Source: Chromera velia (taxonomy: Eukaryota > Sar > Chromeraceae). Taken from it: 38,789 nucleotides of DNA. The notes below the pieces were generated by a model. The model was given only the letters and a program-made list of their open reading frames with translations, was not told the DNA's origin and did no database searches. Of the stretch, positions 34,860-38,789 are shown one piece after another (within the stretch, counting starts at the first letter, position 1; each line of letters opens with the position of its first letter). The stretch covers positions 1-38,789 of the forward strand of contig JAHBMJ010000938.1 in the NCBI GenBank assembly GCA_018398765.1, in the 5' to 3' direction. Both the position numbers and the translations under genes were made by a program.

Positions 34860-35440
34860 AGGTGCATGCCTACCTGGAGTAAACTGGCCAGGCAACTGTC
34901 CGGACGATTCTCCCCTTCTCCCCTGAACCCGAGAGACACAGACTCCCTCATTGCGTTCGCCAAATTGTGCGAAGACCCCCCGGGAGCCCTATGTGCCGCG
35001 CCCCCCTCTCCCCCCCCACTCCCCACTGAGAGGGCCAAAGACAGGCCCTCAGAGAAGCTGCCCACGACTGCCCTGGTGTCTCTGTCTCTACCAGGGCGCC
35101 TTCCCGAAGCTGCTGAGAAAGGCCGGGGTCGAGGTTTGGAGAAGGAGAAAGGGGGGGAGAGCGGAACGGCACGGTGCAGAGGCAGATGGCTGCCTGTCGC
35201 CGTTGCTGTGCCAGGAGCAGCAGAGGAGTGCCGTGTGGTGGGTCCCGATTTCAACGCGACAGTTGGCGATCGGGGTCGCTTGTCTGCATGCACATACACC
35301 CATTGGTTGTGGAGGGAAGAAGTGGCATACACTATGAAGGAGACAGTACGTTTGTTTTGTCTCCCACCTTTTGTCCAAGGAGAGAGGGCGATATTGACTT
35401 ACGAGGCTCTTTCGGGATTCAGACGAAGCTCTTGACAGAC
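34860..35440 (+). other. Possible exons of an unidentified gene
   Basis: Several overlapping open frames show protein-like pieces on plus: DTDSLIAFAKLCEDPPGALC near 34940, GAFPKLLRKAGVEVW near 35095 after a good CTCTACCAG acceptor, and EGDIDLRGSFGIQTKLL near 35385. I could not join them in phase or name a family, and a minus-strand frame covers the same bases. Coding status is open. Confidence 0.2.
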
Positions 35441-35481
35441 TTTCTTCTTATCCATACTTCCTGCATGCAGCCCTCTCCCTT

Positions 35482-36463
35482 TCAGTTCTGTCCTCCCGAG
35501 CCACACCGACCTGTCGGTTGGACTTCTTCATCTCCTTCCACAGCAGCACCCCGCAAGCTCTGAGCACTCGCACACCGAGAGGGAGACAGAGACAGACCCC
35601 GAAGCGGTGTCACAGCACGGGAACCCCCCCGAGGCCCCCCCCCACCAGTTATCCCAGAAGAAGGACGCTTGCCTGCCCCACCCCAAGACGCAGAGGCAGC
35701 TTTGGCCGCTTTCTGGAGGAGACGGTCCTTCATCCTGCATGCACACACATTGTTTGGATTTATATTTCCGAGTTGCCCTGCGTGCATGATGTACGTACCT
35801 CATCCATACATCATCTGATGCACGCATAGAACCTGCGACAGACAACATCATAAGCCGTCTAGCGCATCTGAAAACGACCCAGAAACGATGGCTGGGCGGG
35901 TAGAACCTAGACACGAAAAGGGGCTCTGTTTCAGTCTCCATCTATGAGACCTGTTGGTCTCCGTATCAAGTTTTTGATTGCTCTCCTTCTCAGCTGGTCG
36001 CTCCTTCGGTGGATTGTCTCTGGTTTGTTCTTTTGGAATAAGTTGGTACCGGGTACCTCTCCATGCACGTTTACATAATGCTGACTGACTTGTCCAGCGA
36101 AATCTCGAGGGAGCGTCTCTTGTGAGTTGCAGTAGAAAGCTGGAGCTTCAAATCACTCACCTCTCTCTGCAGCTGTTCTGCATCGATCGACTCAATCAGT
36201 CAGGCATACACAAGGGGAGAGATGCCTTTTCATTCAAACTAACACCCGCAGAAACGGGGGACCCGGATGGAGAGAAATTCCGAGAGAGACGGGCCAGAAG
36301 AATTGCAAAGAGAAGGCACAATGCGCCAAACTTTTCTTCTTCCGCAATTTCTTGTTGTGTTTGGAAAGGCGCACAATCCCAGCAACAGAACCAACGCATC
36401 TGCAGCCTCCTTTGTGACTGCCCCGATAGCGCACTCTTCGGCAGCAGAGCCCAACGACCTCAC

Positions 36464-36503
<40 letters not shown>

Positions 36504-37165
36504 AAGAGAGAGAGGCCCACCGTTCAGCTGTCGGAGCCCCGCCAGGTCCCCTGACCTCGCATCCTCTCTCTGCAGGTCACGCAGAAAGAGCATGACGTCA
36601 TGCTTTCTAACTGTATGAACAATCCATGCGCTCACAAAAAGCACCCGTCCGAGATACGTTTTTGGACTTCAATGGCGTATCCATCAATCAGAAAGCAGAG
36701 ACACCACTTGCACTAGTGCAGAGTATTTTAATAAAATCTGTGCCCGTGCCCCCATCCCGGCCCTTCAACGCCCACCTTGAGAGCTTCAGCCTCCAGCGCC
36801 GCGAGACGGGAGACTGCCTGGGCCGTCTCCGCCTTTGCTCGTTCTGCCGAGCGCTCAGCCGCAGCCCGTGCACGTTCAGATGCCTCAAGTTCGTCCGCAA
36901 ACGATGCTCGCGTCCTGCAGCAAGTGGGCAAATACAGACATCACCGTCATTCTGCACACCGAAAGCAGGAGGACCTTGCCAAGGCAAGATGCTTCCATGC
37001 CCACCTGCAGGACTTTTCGTTCATCAACAGCAGGAGCTCCACGCACTGAGTGAGGTTCTGAGCAGAGAAGTTGCCCGTCTCGTCCGCCTCACCCAGGTCG
37101 AACCCCAAAGACGCAACGGCTGCCCGCATCCAGGCAGACGTCGCAGAGGAGACAAAGGACGCCAT
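35482..37165 (-). CDS. Coiled-coil protein resembling the ADIP/SSX2IP family
   Basis: Eight exons on minus: 37165-37005, 36914-36776, 36569-36521, 36177-36161, 36118-36086, 36003-35951, 35867-35799 and 35734-35482. Phases agree throughout, giving 257 residues. The N-terminus has a short helical block (AAVASLGFDLGE) and NLTQCVELLLLMNEKS. A continuous charged coiled coil follows (SFADELEASERARAAAERSA through GLRQLNEQLQRERR). A basic helix, MKDRLLQKAAKAA, precedes a Gly/Ser-rich tail. The order (short helix with LGF, Leu-rich helix, long coil, then xKDRL) resembles ADIP/SSX2IP, a centrosome and basal-body factor. That match is by pattern only and is tentative. The 17- and 33-nt exons rest on phase continuity and coil periodicity. 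Introns are short and the third holds a GA/CT microsatellite. Start ATG 37165 sits just after a CT-rich tract and could be preceded by another exon. Confidence 0.6.
36467..36514. repeat. GA microsatellite
   Basis: About 45 bases of GA dinucleotides inside the third intron of the coiled-coil gene. Confidence 0.95.
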
Positions 37166-37214
37166 CGGGCGAGGAAGCCAGACTCAGGTAGGTCGGGATA
37201 CACGGGTGATCTCT

Positions 37215-37216
<2 letters not shown>

Positions 37217-37249
<33 letters not shown>

Positions 37250-37250
37250 C
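37217..37250. repeat. GA microsatellite upstream of the coiled-coil gene
   Basis: GA dinucleotide run about 55 bases upstream of the proposed start codon of the coiled-coil gene. It is either 5' leader or promoter sequence. Confidence 0.9.
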
Positions 37251-37833
37251 AGAAAACACCAACAACGACGTCGATCGGCGCAGCTTCCTGCCCACACGCT
37301 TTCACGCGTGGTTAATGCGCATGACGAACGTAGCGCACTGCATGGAGAGTGTCGGGCGGATCCACTAAGTCAAATCAGGGACGGGATCTGTCAGGCAAAG
37401 AAAAAGTCAACCTCCTGCGCTTTGCCCTCTTACACGCAGGCGGACGTGAACCGCGACCAGGCACGGAGGGACGTTCTTGGTAGGGATGCTGCGACTGTCA
37501 GGCAAAGGAAGATGGCAAATGATCGATGGCAGAAGAGTCCGAGAGCTCAACCATGATCAAAGCGTCAGTCTGATGTCGCGCTGAATGAGTTGGCGTTAGC
37601 AGGCTCCGCGTGCGAAAGCCGGTGTTCCTCGTCAGGCTCAGCGAGTCGGCCGATTCCGTGGGCTTAGGGCCCAAGGACCGGCCCGGCCCGAATTTATCCC
37701 GACGCGGCTTCAAAAAGCGGCGAGACAGGAATAAATTCGACCTCTCGACTGACCGATTCGATCAAAAGCTGGAGAAAACAGTTAAGTCGTACTTAACTAG
37801 CCAAGAACTCCACCTCTCGCTCTCATCGCGACG

Positions 37834-38191
37834 GACTCGATTCTTAAATCGAGATCCTTTTTTGTTTGCGCGATCTTACGCGATCTGATATGACGTCACA
37901 ACGTTACTCACCCACATTGTCATACAGTAACTCACACAGTTGCCGCATTCCTGACTAGGCTCAGCCCTTTCCTCTTCTTTCAAGTTTTCCCCCTCAGGAG
38001 CGCCACAAACACAATGGCGTCGCTCCTCAGGAGCCTTGGTCGCCCTGCCACCAGGCAGCATTGGTCACTTCCATACACCAAAGAGCCACTTCGCTAACGC
38101 CTCACGCAGGGAAGCAGAATAGGCGTATCCCCAAGATCGCTTTGAATTTTTTGCNGACTCGATTCTTAAATCGAGATCCTTTTTTGTTTGC
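37834..38191. repeat. 36-bp direct repeat flanking a single-N join
   Basis: The 36 bases at 37834-37869, beginning GACTCGATTCTTAAATCGAG, recur exactly at 38156-38191, immediately after the lone N at 38155. The unit itself contains an inverted repeat, CTCGATT and AATCGAG, around four bases. Confidence 0.9.
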
Positions 38192-38282
38192 CCTCCCTCC
38201 CACCTCTTTTCCCCCTTCTTAGTTGTGGGTAGCCACACATACACCCCACTCACCTATCCGGCAGACTAGATCTGTCCGTACG

Positions 38283-38352
38283 GGTTGATCGCGGTGGTAG
38301 CGTTAGCTACGACTTTCTCATGGGGGGTTACGGTTCAAATCGTCCAAATATA
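38283..38352 (+). other. tRNA-like sequence with a B-box, possible SINE head
   Basis: GCGGTGGTAGCG (38291-38302) resembles the D-arm/A-box region of a tRNA. GGTTCAAATCG (38332-38342) matches the B-box (T-loop) consensus about 35 bases downstream. I cannot fold a full cloverleaf: the acceptor stem does not pair and the T stem is only about three pairs. A tRNA-derived retroposon or decayed tRNA fits better than a functional tRNA. Confidence 0.35.
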
Positions 38353-38789
38353 TAAGCGTATCGCAAAACGATCTGCGTTATATCGGTCTGACTAGTCCCG
38401 CTTGCGTACTAGTGAGCCTCAAATGGCTCCCGAGCCGCAGTCACCACATCTGACAGCAAGGACCTCCGATATACCCGAGCCTAGCAGCTATCTACAATAT
38501 AGCAGCCTACGAGAAACGCCTGAAGTGGCCCTGTGCATGCATGAACACGCGGCCCGGCGCCCGCGCGGCTGCGGCATGTCCCTCAGACTGTATAGCGTTT
38601 GCATACAAGCAACCATCTTTGACAAAAAGTTACAAAACCCTCAATAATTAATCACATCTGTGACACTACATGTGTAATCGGTTGCATGGGGGTCTCAGTA
38701 TTTATTAATATTTTATTAATAGCCACATCGCTGCATGCGAGTCGGTATATATTCACTCTATATAGTCATTTTAAGTCACTTTCAGCCCT
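38353..38789. other. Intergenic, no gene seen
   Basis: Contains a GC-rich island with GTGCATGCATG and GCGGCCCGGCGCCCGCGCGG at about 38530-38575, then AT-rich sequence to the end. The one open frame here has no recognisable content. Confidence 0.5.

Noticed and set aside
35209..35300. Endonuclease motif of a LINE element (DFNATVGD)
   Set aside because: One short coincidental match; no other endonuclease or reverse-transcriptase motif nearby in frame.
38283..38352. Functional tRNA gene
   Set aside because: No pairing acceptor stem and a weak T stem; kept only as a tRNA-like element.

Overview
This is eukaryotic nuclear DNA from a protist: spliced genes with GT..AG introns, many short exons, intron-embedded microsatellites, and two assembly gaps (an N run at about 27919-28257 and a single N at 38155). 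The gene set points to a flagellated protist. It includes an LRRC56/ODA8-type ciliary protein and a cyclic-nucleotide phosphodiesterase with a multi-pass N-terminus, the layout known from apicomplexan PDEs. A free-living alveolate such as a chromerid is my best guess, but this is inference and a stramenopile is not excluded. I built gene models by hand from splice signals, reading-phase continuity and protein family motifs. No transcript data were available.

Layout. (1) 1-4432, minus strand: a secreted WSC-domain protein with threonine-rich linkers, running off the left edge. (2) 4433-5336: divergent AT-rich intergenic region. (3) 5337-7969, plus strand: an LRRC56-like ciliary protein in three exons. 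(4) About 7970-9960: AT-rich gene-poor DNA with a GT microsatellite. (5) 9969-10553, plus strand: two weakly supported exons. (6) 11238-19183, minus strand: a 15-exon membrane PDE of 927 residues with consistent reading phase throughout. (7) 19184-20360: TATA-like and GC-rich sequence with a strong nested palindrome. (8) 20364-21120, plus strand: a short acidic hypothetical gene. (9) 21140-27800: a repeat province with an 81-bp minisatellite, a 175-bp tandem repeat, an array of about 100-bp units, a 173-bp duplication and a family of roughly 36-bp palindromes. (10) 27900-29790: gap and low-complexity DNA. (11) 29798-31164, minus strand: an FAD-dependent oxidoreductase gene broken by in-frame stops. 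(12) 32244-34097, minus strand: a long disordered single-exon protein. (13) 35482-37165, minus strand: an eight-exon coiled-coil protein resembling the ADIP/SSX2IP family. (14) 37560-38789: no gene seen, with an assembly join and a tRNA-like element.

The LRRC56-like protein and possibly the ADIP-like protein concern cilium or basal-body biology. The PDE belongs to cyclic-nucleotide signalling and the WSC protein to the cell surface. I see no operon-like cooperation. The most unusual features are the palindromic repeat family with GGTAAAAAT ends, the hairpin minisatellite open in both directions, the frequent C at intron position +3, microexons down to 17 nt, and the one-domain-per-exon WSC gene.
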